This document shows positions 57,233 through 64,000 of a stretch of 64,000 nucleotides of DNA, piece by piece. The DNA comes from Microbacteriaceae bacterium (GTDB lineage: Bacteria; Actinomycetota; Actinomycetes; Actinomycetales; Microbacteriaceae), in the NCBI GenBank assembly GCA_004297935.1, contig SCRE01000017.1, positions 1 to 64,000 on the forward strand, written 5' to 3'. The notes beneath the pieces were generated by a model. That model saw only the letters and a program-made list of their open reading frames with translations. It had not been told where the DNA came from and did no database searches. Position 1 is the stretch's first letter; the number at the start of each line of letters is the position of its first letter. The translations under genes were made by a program, and so were the position numbers.

Positions 57233-58008
57233 GCCCCGTCGCCACGACCGCGCCCGCCCTGCCAGCCGAGTTGGAGGGGTTGATGCGGAAGCTGAAGATG
57301 CCCTACGCCCGTGCCCTGGCGCCGGAATTGATCGCGACCGCGAAAGCGCAACGATGGGAACCGGCCGAGGTCATCAAAGCCCTCTTCGTCGAAGAAGTCG
57401 CCGGACGGTCCCGCTCCATGCTCGCCACCAGGCGGAAGGCGGCCGGGTTCCCGACCGGGAAAACGTTCGACACCTGGGACGAGACCATGTCCTCGATCCC
57501 CGCACCAACCCAGCAGGCGTTACGGACGCTGGAATGGATCGGCCGGAAGGAGAACGTCGTCGTCTGCGGTCCATCCGGGACGGGGAAGACGTTCTTCCTC
57601 GAGGCCCTCGGCCAGCACGCCGTCGAATCGGGTCTGCGAGTCGCGTGGTTCCGGCTCGAGGACCTCGGCGCTCTGATCCGCGCGCACCGCTCCGACGACT
57701 CCGTCACCCGCGTCGTCGCACGCATCCTCCGCGCCGATCTGATCGTCGTCGACGACATCGGGCTGCTGCCGGTCGGTGTCGATGCCGCCGAGGGCCTCTA
57801 CCGTCTCGTTGATGCCGCCTACGAGAAGCGCTCCATCGCGGTCTCCTCAAACCTGCACCCTGCCGGGTTCGACGAGCTCATGCCCAAAACCCTCGCCACC
57901 GCCACCGTCGACCGGCTGTTGCACCACGCCCACCTCTGCCAAACCTCGGGCGACTCGATCCGGCTTACCCAAGCCCTCGCCGGGAAGGGAGTCACCACGA
58001 TGAGCTAA
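57229..58008 (+). CDS. istB: IS21 helper ATPase IstB
   Basis: ATG 57229 overlaps the istA stop (ATGA) and gives 259 residues. The AAA+ core has Walker A VVCGPSGTGKTFFLEALGQ at about 103-121 and Walker B LIVVDDIGLLPVG at about 167-179, then SSNLHPAGFDELMPKTLATATVDRLLHHA with the sensor Arg. IstB is a DnaA/DnaC-like ATPase that assembles on target DNA and stimulates IstA. Confidence 0.95.
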   Translation: MSPVATTAPALPAELEGLMRKLKMPYARALAPELIATAKAQRWEPAEVIKALFVEEVAGRSRSMLATRRKAAGFPTGKTFDTWDETMSSIPAPTQQALRTLEWIGRKENVVVCGPSGTGKTFFLEALGQHAVESGLRVAWFRLEDLGALIRAHRSDDSVTRVVARILRADLIVVDDIGLLPVGVDAAEGLYRLVDAAYEKRSIAVSSNLHPAGFDELMPKTLATATVDRLLHHAHLCQTSGDSIRLTQALAGKGVTTMS

Positions 58009-58047
58009 CCCAGAACAGCGACGCATGGCCAACGCCACCCGAACCCT

Positions 58048-58144
58048 GGTGGGCAGATCTGTTGGCCATGACCGGGCAGTTTCCGTGGCCACCGGCGGGC
58101 AATTCTGCTGGCCGCCCACGAGCAGTTCCAAATGGCCATTGACA
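58048..58144. repeat. IS21 right multiple terminal repeats
   Basis: Read on the minus strand: GGCCATTTGGAACTGCTC, GGCCAGCAGAATTGCCC, GGCCACGGAAACTGCCC, GGCCAACAGATCTGCCC. Units and spacing mirror the left end. Confidence 0.85.
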
Positions 58145-58536
58145 ACCGAGATCGGCGGCTGCTCGACGTTCTCTTGCCCCGCCGCCAAGGGACCGGTGCT
58201 TCCGAGCGCACACATGAGGGCCCATCCAGTCGGGGCTCCAAGAAAAGCCGGTGACCCTCCAAGGTCGCGCAGGAACAGCATGCCGCGACTCTTTAGTCGA
58301 ACTGGTTGCCTGCGGGGATTGATCCGTCCGCCGCTTTGCCGGGGACGGATGATGCGACCGGCGAGCATCACTTCGACAGACCCCAAGCGGTGAACAATGA
58401 TGGCGCCGGTTGGGCTGACGTGAAGCCTCCGCCGCTGTGCCGACATCACGTTTATAGGCGGAGGCGCCCTTGCCCCTGTTCGCCTCAGAGCCTCTGCGCC
58501 CTTTGCTGAGAGTCTGCCGTTCTCATGGAATTCTAT
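58145..58536. other. Gene-free stretch after the IS21 element
   Basis: No gene is supported here. One plus-strand frame stays open to 58393 but has an Arg/Pro-rich, low-information composition, and the long minus-strand frame across the IS end is chance. The lost 3' part of the secreted-protein gene could not be recognised. Confidence 0.5.
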
Positions 58537-58580
58537 TCCTACAAAATGTAGGACGGCCAGTACTCTTACAATGTGTACGA
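58537..58580. promoter_or_regulatory. BlaI-type operators before the DUF3566 gene
   Basis: TCCTACA-AAA-TGTAGGA (58537-58553) is a perfect 7+3+7 palindrome. TCTTACA-ATG-TGTACGA (58564-58580) is a degenerate second copy 27 bp on. The first shares its arms with the two sites at 61882-61921, so the DUF3566 gene belongs to the same regulon. Confidence 0.85.
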
Positions 58581-58664
58581 ACGGCGCATACGCTTCAGCC
58601 AGGCATTGTCGAACGCCTTCGTGGCCTGCTACTTCGATATGCATCACCATTCAGAGAAGCCGCA

Positions 58665-59072
58665 ATGAGCACGGCCTCCAAGTTCGCTCGGAAGGATGCG
58701 GCAGGTCGAACATCCGGTCGTGAGGTTCGGCTCAAATTCGTGTACGTGAGTGTCTGGTCAGCGGCCCGGCTTGCGCTTCTTATCGGTTGCGGATTCGCTG
58801 CGGTATCCGTGCTAGCCACGATCCTGCTGTGGATCGTTCTGAATCAGGTTGGGGCGTTTGATCAAGTGAGTCAGCTCTTTTCCGGGCTGTCGACGACGGG
58901 CGGGAGCTCCTTGAAGTCAGCCCTTGGCCTGGGGCCTGTTCTCGGGTTCTCTGCCATAGCCGCCTTGCTGAGCGTGCTGACCAGCACAGCCCTGGGCGCA
59001 TTGGGCGCCACTCTGTACAACCTCAGCGTGAGGGTGACCGGAGGTGTCTTGGTGGGAATGACGCAAAAGTAG
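58665..59072 (+). CDS. DUF3566 membrane protein, BlaI-regulated copy
   Basis: ATG 58665 gives 135 residues. After a basic head it shows VRLKFVYVSVWSAARLALLI, a hydrophobic helix, ILLWIVLNQVGAFDQVSQLF, LGLGPVLGFSAIAALLSVLTSTALGALGATLYNLSV and GGVLVGMTQK. This is the full DUF3566 pattern (sVWS, WivLnqvGaFd, LgAtlYNlsvr-x-GG). The chromosomal member of the family sits beside gyrA in Actinobacteria; this is a second, stand-alone copy under BlaI-type operators. Function of the family is unknown. Confidence 0.85.
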   Translation: MSTASKFARKDAAGRTSGREVRLKFVYVSVWSAARLALLIGCGFAAVSVLATILLWIVLNQVGAFDQVSQLFSGLSTTGGSSLKSALGLGPVLGFSAIAALLSVLTSTALGALGATLYNLSVRVTGGVLVGMTQK

Positions 59073-59280
59073 CGGCGTCTTCGGCGGGAGTCGCTTCAGT
59101 CGCTTGCCGGCTTCGAGCAAGCAGCCGACCGTTTGCCCGGACGGAGGGATACCCCAATCCGCCCGAGGCGCCGCGGAGGTCGCGAGTACGGCGACTGATG
59201 CCTCCATGGATACCTTCAGCGCAGGAGCGGACCCCAGCGGCGGCGAGCCGTCGGCGCTTGCACTTCTTTGGCGCGGAACG

Positions 59281-60498
59281 TCAAGTCTTGGAGCGGGCGC
59301 CGACCCTGGATGATGACGTGAATCTGCGCGGAATGAGCGATACCGAAAGCAATCCGGCCGCGATGACGGCGCCAACTATGCCTGAGATGAGAAGTGGCAC
59401 GCTCCCGTTCTCGCCCCAAGCTAGGCCGGCCCAGATGCCTGCAATGAGCACGGCGACACCGATGCAGCCTTGGTAGAGGCCCTGCGCGGTGCCCTGGGCG
59501 ACGGGCACGATGGTCGAGATCCACGCTTTGCCCACGCCGTCTGTGCACGCGTTGAACCCGCCGTAGAGGACGAGAACTGCGATTGCCACGGGCAAGGTGG
59601 GAGCCAGTGCAAGTCCGAGGTAGCCAAGAGCGAAGAATCCGAGACCGAGGGCGTAGATGATGCGGGCGGGGACCCGATCCGCGAGGCGACCGGCGGGATA
59701 GGACAGGCCGGCGTAGGCGGCGTTGTAACCGGCGTAGGCCAGGATGACTCCGGCGGTGGGTACCCCAAGATCATGAAGTCGGAGTAGCAGAAGCGCGTCG
59801 GGAAAGTTCACCAGGTTGAAGAGGACCAGCACGCCGAGAACCCTCCAAAAGCGCCGCGGCAGGTCGGCTGTTCCCGTGGAAGGCTGCGATCTCAAGGTAT
59901 GCACCGGCAGCGGGGTGCGTCGCTGCTCCTTGACCGCTTTCACAAGGAAGACGCTGGCGATTGCAGGGATCACCGCAACCCAGAACAGCGGCTGGAAATT
60001 GTGACCGAACACCTCGAAGAGGATCACACCAATTAGAGGGCCGACAACGGCGCCTGCGGTGTCTGCTGCTCTGTGGAAGCCGAATACGCGCCCTCGCTGC
60101 CCGGGCGGCACTCCCTCCACCAGCAGCGCGTCGCGCGGTGCGCCGCGTACGCCCTTTCCGATCCGGTCGACGACTCGAGCGCCGGCCACCATCGGCCACG
60201 CTCCCGCGAGGGCGATGAGTACCTTGCTCAATGCCGCCAGGCCATACCCGACAGCGATCATCGGGGGACGGGGGAATCGATCTGCCAGGCGCCCGGAAAA
60301 CACCTTTACCAGCGCGGCTGCCCCGTCTGCGACTCCCTCGATCGCGCCCACCACGGCCGCCGGCGCACCCAGAACTGTCGTGAGAAAGATCGGCAGGATG
60401 GGGTAGAGCAGCTCGCTTGCCGCGTCCTGCAAAAAGGACACGCCGCTCAGAACGACAACGTTGCGGGTCAGCCAGCGACCGTCTTCGTCCGTTGTCAT
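59281..60498 (-). CDS. MFS transporter
   Basis: The 405-residue protein has about 12 hydrophobic segments, with the MFS loop FSGRLADRFPRPPMIAVGYG after TM2 and a repeat in the second half (YPAGRLADRVPARIIYALGLG). GKGVRGAPRDALLVEGVPPGQRGRVFGFHRA in the first half is typical of the subfamily often found with BlaI/M56 genes. It probably exports a small toxic compound by proton exchange. It lies 100 bp downstream of the M56 gene in the same direction. Confidence 0.9.
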   Translation of the reverse strand: MTTDEDGRWLTRNVVVLSGVSFLQDAASELLYPILPIFLTTVLGAPAAVVGAIEGVADGAAALVKVFSGRLADRFPRPPMIAVGYGLAALSKVLIALAGAWPMVAGARVVDRIGKGVRGAPRDALLVEGVPPGQRGRVFGFHRAADTAGAVVGPLIGVILFEVFGHNFQPLFWVAVIPAIASVFLVKAVKEQRRTPLPVHTLRSQPSTGTADLPRRFWRVLGVLVLFNLVNFPDALLLLRLHDLGVPTAGVILAYAGYNAAYAGLSYPAGRLADRVPARIIYALGLGFFALGYLGLALAPTLPVAIAVLVLYGGFNACTDGVGKAWISTIVPVAQGTAQGLYQGCIGVAVLIAGIWAGLAWGENGSVPLLISGIVGAVIAAGLLSVSLIPRRFTSSSRVGARSKT

Positions 60499-60598
60499 TC
60501 AGGCGCCGCGATCTTCACTGCAAAAGGACCCGGGCTCGGCTGGCGCAGCATGCGGCGATCCGTTCGGTGCACATGAGATCCCTTCAACAGTCGGCGTC

Positions 60599-61462
60599 TC
60601 ATCTCGTCGTGAACTCGATGAGGTGCCAGCACGCCCGGGCAGCATCGAGCAAAGCGACCGAGCCAAAAATAACTACGAGGATCGCGGGGAGCGCGGCAGG
60701 CCAGCGGTTCTTGCGCGGCGTACCAGCCAAGGCGGAAAGCCGCTCCAGAACACCGTCTACGGCGTAGGCCATGGCAGCTCGAGGGTGTCGGACAGCAGCC
60801 AAGGCTGCGTGGGCGAGGGATCGTGCGGTGACGCCCCTGCTGGTAGTCGTTGCCGCGACCTCGTCAGCCCAGCATTCTGTCTGCAGGCGAGTCGTGCGTA
60901 CGAGACCAGTAAGTAAGGGATTGAGCGCGCACGATGCAGCAACCGCGAGCCGGTAGCGGTGGTGGGCATGCTCGAGGTGTGCTTGCTCGTGAGCAAGCAG
61001 AGCAGCTCGTTCCGGGACGTCAAGGTTGTCCATCATTCCGGTGGAGACGATGACAGTTCCACCACTTAGAGGAACCGCGTAGGCATAGGCCTGGTCGTCG
61101 GGCAGGATCACTACGCCGCCCGCGTCCTCTCCCACTGCGTGACGGAGTTCGCGCAGAGTGCGGGTTTCTCTCCATACAGTTCGTGCCAGACGAGCTAGGA
61201 GGACCCCCAGAATGATGGCAGCGAGGGCCCCGCCCTGAAACGGCACCGAATCAGCCGTCAGTACGTGGGAACTCGAAAACCCCTTCAGTAGCCCGCCGAT
61301 AGCCAGGAGAGTGAGAGACGCCGTTGTCGCGCCCGCCGAGAGAAGTGCGAGCGCGGTGGAGAGGCGCACTGCGGTCGCCGGCGAGAACCAGCGCGAAAAG
61401 ATCGGAGCGGCGACCGCCAATACGAGCCCAGCGAACAAGGGAACGTAGACGCTGATAATCAT
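60599..61462 (-). CDS. M56-family membrane metallopeptidase (BlaR1-like sensor without penicillin-binding domain)
   Basis: The 287-residue protein has hydrophobic segments at about 4-22, 35-58, 78-95 and 255-280. A cytoplasmic zinc-protease site LLAHEQAHLEHAHHRYRLA (HExxH) is at about 156-160, followed by QTECWADEVAA with the third Glu. M56 proteases cleave BlaI/MecI-type repressors upon a signal. The C-terminal extracellular penicillin sensor of BlaR1 is missing, so the signal is unknown and need not be a beta-lactam. Overlaps the end of blaI (ATGA). Confidence 0.9.
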   Translation of the reverse strand: MIISVYVPLFAGLVLAVAAPIFSRWFSPATAVRLSTALALLSAGATTASLTLLAIGGLLKGFSSSHVLTADSVPFQGGALAAIILGVLLARLARTVWRETRTLRELRHAVGEDAGGVVILPDDQAYAYAVPLSGGTVIVSTGMMDNLDVPERAALLAHEQAHLEHAHHRYRLAVAASCALNPLLTGLVRTTRLQTECWADEVAATTTSRGVTARSLAHAALAAVRHPRAAMAYAVDGVLERLSALAGTPRKNRWPAALPAILVVIFGSVALLDAARACWHLIEFTTR

Positions 61463-61851
61463 TCGCCACGACCCGCCCTGCGGTGCCCTTCGAGCAACTC
61501 GCGCAACACTGCCTCGTCCTCTGGCGCAAGGGAATCCACGAAGCCTTGCAGGACGGCCGTCCGGTCAGCTCCGCGAGCCAAGACTGTCGCGAGTCGCTGC
61601 GCCGTCTCTGCGGAGCCGTCCGGCACGGGCCGGAAGGTGAAGGCTCGGCCCACCTTCTCCCGCGTCAGCCGGCCCTTTGCTTGCAGTCGCGTCAACACTG
61701 TCAGCACAGTCTTATATGAGAGGTCTGGGGCCTGGAGCCTGCCGTGCACCTCCGACCCCGTGAGCGCCTGGTCTGCAGACCACAAAACGGCCAGCACCTG
61801 ACGCTCGAGTTCGCCATGTCGGCGGCGCTCCCCGGAAGGGTCCCCGTTCAA
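61459..61851 (-). CDS. blaI: BlaI/MecI/CopY-family repressor
   Basis: The 130-residue protein has the winged HTH: GELERQVLAVLWSADQALTGSEVHGRL, DLSYKTVLTVLTRLQAKGRLTREK, VGRAFTFRPV. A C-terminal dimerisation helix pair follows (FVDSLAPEDEAVLRELL). It should bind the TCCTACG-type palindromes at 61882-61921, 31 bp upstream of its own start, and at 58537-58553. The M56 protease gene overlaps its stop, the usual repressor-protease pair. Confidence 0.93.
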   Translation of the reverse strand: MNGDPSGERRRHGELERQVLAVLWSADQALTGSEVHGRLQAPDLSYKTVLTVLTRLQAKGRLTREKVGRAFTFRPVPDGSAETAQRLATVLARGADRTAVLQGFVDSLAPEDEAVLRELLEGHRRAGRGE

Positions 61852-61881
61852 TCGGGCCTCCTCTGAATCCTCGCAGGCAAA

Positions 61882-61921
61882 TCCTACGTCTTGTAGGAAT
61901 TGTGTCCTACGATGTGTAGGA
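61882..61921. promoter_or_regulatory. Two BlaI-type operators between divergent transcription units
   Basis: TCCTACG-TCT-TGTAGGA (61882-61898) and TCCTACG-ATG-TGTAGGA (61905-61921), 23 bp centre to centre. They control blaI on the minus strand and the electron-transfer operon on the plus strand. Confidence 0.9.
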
Positions 61922-61951
61922 GCTTGACCAGTTTACGCCGGGAGGTCCCAT

Positions 61952-62590
61952 TTGCTGACCATCGTGCACCTTGTGCATGCCACTTTCTCCGGGGCGCCGT
62001 CGTCCCTGGCTTTGGACGTTGGCTACACGCCGTACGACCAAGGGATCAGGCACATCGCCACCCTTGCCGGGTACCTCTCTTACGGGCTGATGGCGCTGAC
62101 AGTGTGTTTCGGCATCCTCACCACCACCGGCTGGGCCCGCCGGCTTGTCTCGCGGCCCAGAATGTCGGGAACACATATGGTGTTGGCAGTCATGGCGCTT
62201 TCTTTCGGGGTCCTGCACGGGGTCTCCTACGTCTTCCAGACCGGTCAATCTTTCCGGCCGATCAACGCAATCGTGCCGTTTGTCGCAGGCGGGGAGATCA
62301 GCGTGGGAATGGGGATCATCGGTCTCGACCTGGGGATCGCGGTTGCCATTTCGATCCTCGTGCAAAAGAAGCTCGGCTACCGGCGCTGGCACATCGTTCA
62401 TTGGATCGCGTACGTCTCCTTTGCCGCGTCCCTGGCCCACACGTTCACCGCTTCTGCGGAAGTTCAGGCCCTTCGCCTGCTCGGAGTCGGGGTGCTCGGC
62501 TGCGCCGCCGCGTGTGGGCTGCTTTTCCTGTTGCGACTCTTGCCCGCTCGAGCTGCTGCGGGATTGCGCATCGCCCCAGAGGAATCGTGA
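61952..62590 (+). CDS. Ferric-reductase-like / cytochrome b-type membrane protein
   Basis: TTG or ATG-type start near 61952 gives 212 residues (MLTIVHLVHATFSGAPSSLA). It has about six hydrophobic segments, with His residues suited to haem binding: YDQGIRHIATLAGYLSYGLM, SGTHMVLAVMALSFGVLHGVSYVF and RRWHIVHWIAYVSFAASLAHTFTA. This matches the ferric reductase-like transmembrane domain (YedZ/NOX type, pairs of His on adjacent helices). It would pass electrons across the membrane. The next genes supply a ferredoxin and a reductase, with GTGA and ATGA overlaps. Confidence 0.82.
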   Translation: MLTIVHLVHATFSGAPSSLALDVGYTPYDQGIRHIATLAGYLSYGLMALTVCFGILTTTGWARRLVSRPRMSGTHMVLAVMALSFGVLHGVSYVFQTGQSFRPINAIVPFVAGGEISVGMGIIGLDLGIAVAISILVQKKLGYRRWHIVHWIAYVSFAASLAHTFTASAEVQALRLLGVGVLGCAAACGLLFLLRLLPARAAAGLRIAPEES

Positions 62591-62808
62591 CAGTCAATCA
62601 GGACCGATCGGTGACGGTGAGTGTCGATAACGAGCACTGCCACCTTTTCGCGTTATGCCAACAGGAGGCTCCAGACGTGTTCGAACTTGGCGTGGATGGA
62701 CGGCTTCGCTACGAAGCCATCCAACCTCCATCCCATGCATTCCAAACTCTGCAAGCGGCCAGGGTCTGCCCGATGCAGGCGATCACCGTGACGGCGATCG
62801 ACAAATGA
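62587..62808 (+). CDS. [3Fe-4S] ferredoxin
   Basis: GTG 62587 overlaps the previous stop (GTGA). The 73-residue protein has Cys in DNEHCHLFALCQQEAPDVFEL and VCPMQAI: a C-x5-C pair and a distant CP. The place of the middle Cys in 4Fe-4S forms (G-x-C) is changed, which is the [3Fe-4S] type used by actinobacterial P450 and reductase systems. It carries single electrons between the FAD reductase downstream and an acceptor, probably the membrane protein upstream. Confidence 0.88.
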   Translation: MTVNQDRSVTVSVDNEHCHLFALCQQEAPDVFELGVDGRLRYEAIQPPSHAFQTLQAARVCPMQAITVTAIDK

Positions 62809-64000
62809 GCGGTACTCGCAGCCTCCTCCACGAGCGCATCGCGATCGTCGGGACGGGACTTGCCGGTGTCTCTGCTGCCGAAAGGCTGCGCGAGCGCGGA
62901 TATTCCGGCAGCCTGGTCATGATCGGCGGCGAGGAGGGGCAACCCTACAATCGCACCCCGTTGTCCAAGCAACTCCTGGCTGGCACTCGCAGCCCGAAGG
63001 ACATCCGGTTGCGAACTTATACCCCTCTCGACGCGAGTTGGCTTACAGGCGACCCCGCGACGCAGCTCGATCTTGACAGGCGCACCATCCACCTGAAATC
63101 AGGCTCCGACGTCTGTTTCGACCGCCTGGTCATCGCCACAGGATCAACGCCCCGGCATCTGCCGGGCGCGCCTATGCACTCCCGGCACGTGTGGGGGTTG
63201 CGAACTCTGGAAGACGCCCGCGGAATCGACGCGGCTATGGCTCGAGGTCAGCGGATCGCCGTCGTCGGCGGCGGGTTCATCGGATGCGAGATCGCGTCCA
63301 CCGCCCGCGAACGAGGCCTTGATGTAACTCTGATCGACCGTAGCCCTGTTCTCTTGCGGCGCTCGCTCGGGGACGCTCTGGGAGCCGTGGCCACGGACCT
63401 TCACCGCAATGCGGGCGTCAGACTTCACCTCGGAGTCGCCGTGGCTGGATGGACGGAAACCCGCCGCGGGGTCGAAATCGACCTGGACGACGGAGAAACA
63501 ATCGCCGCCGACTTGGCAGTTGTCGGCATAGGCACGGACCCCGACACAGCGTGGCTTCAGCAGACCAGTCTGAACACTGAAGACGGAATCCTCTGCGACA
63601 GCGCCTGCCGCGTCCTCGACAACCACGGAACCCCCCTGCCGGGAGTTGTTGCCGCAGGCGACGCCGCACGGTGGCCGAATCAGCGCTTCGGGGCAACACC
63701 GCGACGCATCGAACACTGGATCAACGCGATTGAGATGGGCCGCCACGCCGCCGACACACTCCTGGCTGATCCCGGTAACGAGCGACCCTTCGCCCCCATC
63801 CCAAGATTCTGGTCGCACCAACACGGGACCCGCATTCAGTCGGCCGGCATCCCCGCACTGGGATCCTCGGTACACATCCTCGAAGGCTCCGTGCCCAAGC
63901 GACGTTTCCTTGCAGCGTTCACCGGCGCAGGAGGCAACACAACAGGCCTTATCGCCTTCAACGCACCTCGAGCGTTGCTGAAGAATCACCATCTCATCAA
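62805..64000 (+). CDS. FAD-dependent ferredoxin reductase, C-terminus outside window
   Basis: ATG 62805 overlaps the ferredoxin stop (ATGA); the frame is open to the right edge (398 codons). FAD site RIAIVGTGLAGVSAAERLRERG at about 11-32; PYNRTPLSKQLLAG; LVIATGSTPRHLPG; NAD-binding IAVVGGGFIGCEIASTARERG at about 148-168; VVGIGTDPDTAWL; and VVAAGDAARWPN. This is the BphA4/putidaredoxin reductase type with a C-terminal domain starting IPRFWSHQHGTRIQSAG. It takes electrons from NAD(P)H to the [3Fe-4S] ferredoxin. Little of the protein can be missing. Confidence 0.92.
   Translation, partial: MSGTRSLLHERIAIVGTGLAGVSAAERLRERGYSGSLVMIGGEEGQPYNRTPLSKQLLAGTRSPKDIRLRTYTPLDASWLTGDPATQLDLDRRTIHLKSGSDVCFDRLVIATGSTPRHLPGAPMHSRHVWGLRTLEDARGIDAAMARGQRIAVVGGGFIGCEIASTARERGLDVTLIDRSPVLLRRSLGDALGAVATDLHRNAGVRLHLGVAVAGWTETRRGVEIDLDDGETIAADLAVVGIGTDPDTAWLQQTSLNTEDGILCDSACRVLDNHGTPLPGVVAAGDAARWPNQRFGATPRRIEHWINAIEMGRHAADTLLADPGNERPFAPIPRFWSHQHGTRIQSAGIPALGSSVHILEGSVPKRRFLAAFTGAGGNTTGLIAFNAPRALLKNHHLI

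Larger units (their letters stand above)
55483..58144 (+). mobile_element. IS21-family insertion sequence
   Basis: The element runs from TGTTAGCGGCCATGGAAAAC to GTTCCAAATGGCCATTGACA, i.e. TGT...ACA ends, with multiple terminal repeats on both sides and istA-istB inside. Four repeat units of the form GGCCA, 3-7 bases, CTGCCC occur in each end, as known for IS21. The last 6 bases on each outside (GGCGAG left, ACCGAG right) do not form an exact target duplication. It interrupts the secreted-protein gene at 54845. Confidence 0.92.

Noticed and set aside
55477-58150. Target-site duplication of the IS21 element
   Set aside because: Flanks GGCGAG and ACCGAG agree in four of six positions but are not an exact repeat in register.
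57847-58650. Minus-strand frame across the IS21 right end
   Set aside because: It spans the IS boundary and its terminal repeats, so cannot be a conserved gene.

Overview
The window is GC-rich DNA with actinobacterial coding style: frequent GTG starts, ATGA/GTGA gene overlaps, DUF4913, DUF6668 and SCO6880-type transfer proteins, DUF3566, and ars genes typical of high-GC Gram-positives. The mobilization, type IV secretion, replication and partition genes suggest a conjugative plasmid, or a plasmid-like integrative element, of an actinobacterium. Microbacteriaceae is my best guess, from style only. No chromosomal housekeeping operon, rRNA, tRNA or CRISPR array was seen.

Layout. 1-2463: end of a PAP2 phosphatase, a decayed NrdH-like gene with an excisionase-type HTH gene, and an IS110-family element inserted in a repeated leader sequence. 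2577-6662: mobilization block (MobC, relaxase, coiled-coil protein, membrane protein). 6798-10046: a gene pair with an XRE/ImmA-type metalloprotease, then a RES/Xre toxin-antitoxin pair. 10351-21957: heavy-metal island: MerR, a mercuric-reductase-like flavoenzyme, two CPNW thioredoxin-like proteins, a 48-residue zinc ribbon, CDF efflux with a CmtR-like repressor, an ArsP/DUF318-type permease, thioredoxin reductase, three kinds of arsenate reductase, an ArsO-like flavoprotein, ArsR, aquaporin and ArsN. No Acr3 or ArsB pump is present. The island ends in a truncated plasmid gene. 21958-35233: conjugation locus, with a minus-strand operon (DUF6668, pilin-like protein, VirB8-like, TrbL/VirB6-like, SCO6880, VirB4, VirD4, DUF4913) divergent from a plus-strand operon (HTH, MinD-like ATPase, lipoprotein, M23 hydrolase, zinc-ribbon protein, small basic protein). 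35234-44302: replication and maintenance: primase-type Rep, ParB-like and ArdC-like proteins, ParA with a small partner, and TGATATC repeats. 44397-50250: small plasmid genes, then an XRE regulator divergent from aldo/keto reductases, a flavodoxin and an NAD(P)-binding protein. 50579-55482: Sec-exported RHS-repeat protein with a hydrophobic tip and a small membrane protein behind it, a SHOCT protein, and a secreted protein cut by an IS21-family element (55483-58144). 58537-64000: a BlaI/M56-controlled locus with DUF3566, MFS, a haem-type membrane protein, a [3Fe-4S] ferredoxin and a ferredoxin reductase running off the end.

Two connected observations stand out. First, a structured element with an outer stem that changes by compensating substitutions occurs five times. 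Three copies sit in about 200-bp leaders before parB, the ardC-like gene and a small gene; one precedes the NrdH-like gene; one is inside the IS110 tail. Second, the IS110 non-coding end folds into two guide loops. The first spells out both halves of the exact site where the IS sits, and that site is the apical part of one of these elements. The second spells out the IS's own two ends. This is a bridge RNA readable directly from sequence, and a further intact copy of its predicted 14-bp target lies unoccupied at 43316-43329. Also notable: two unrelated small plasmid proteins share the same C-terminal tail (PIDPM then C-x-S-C-Q).
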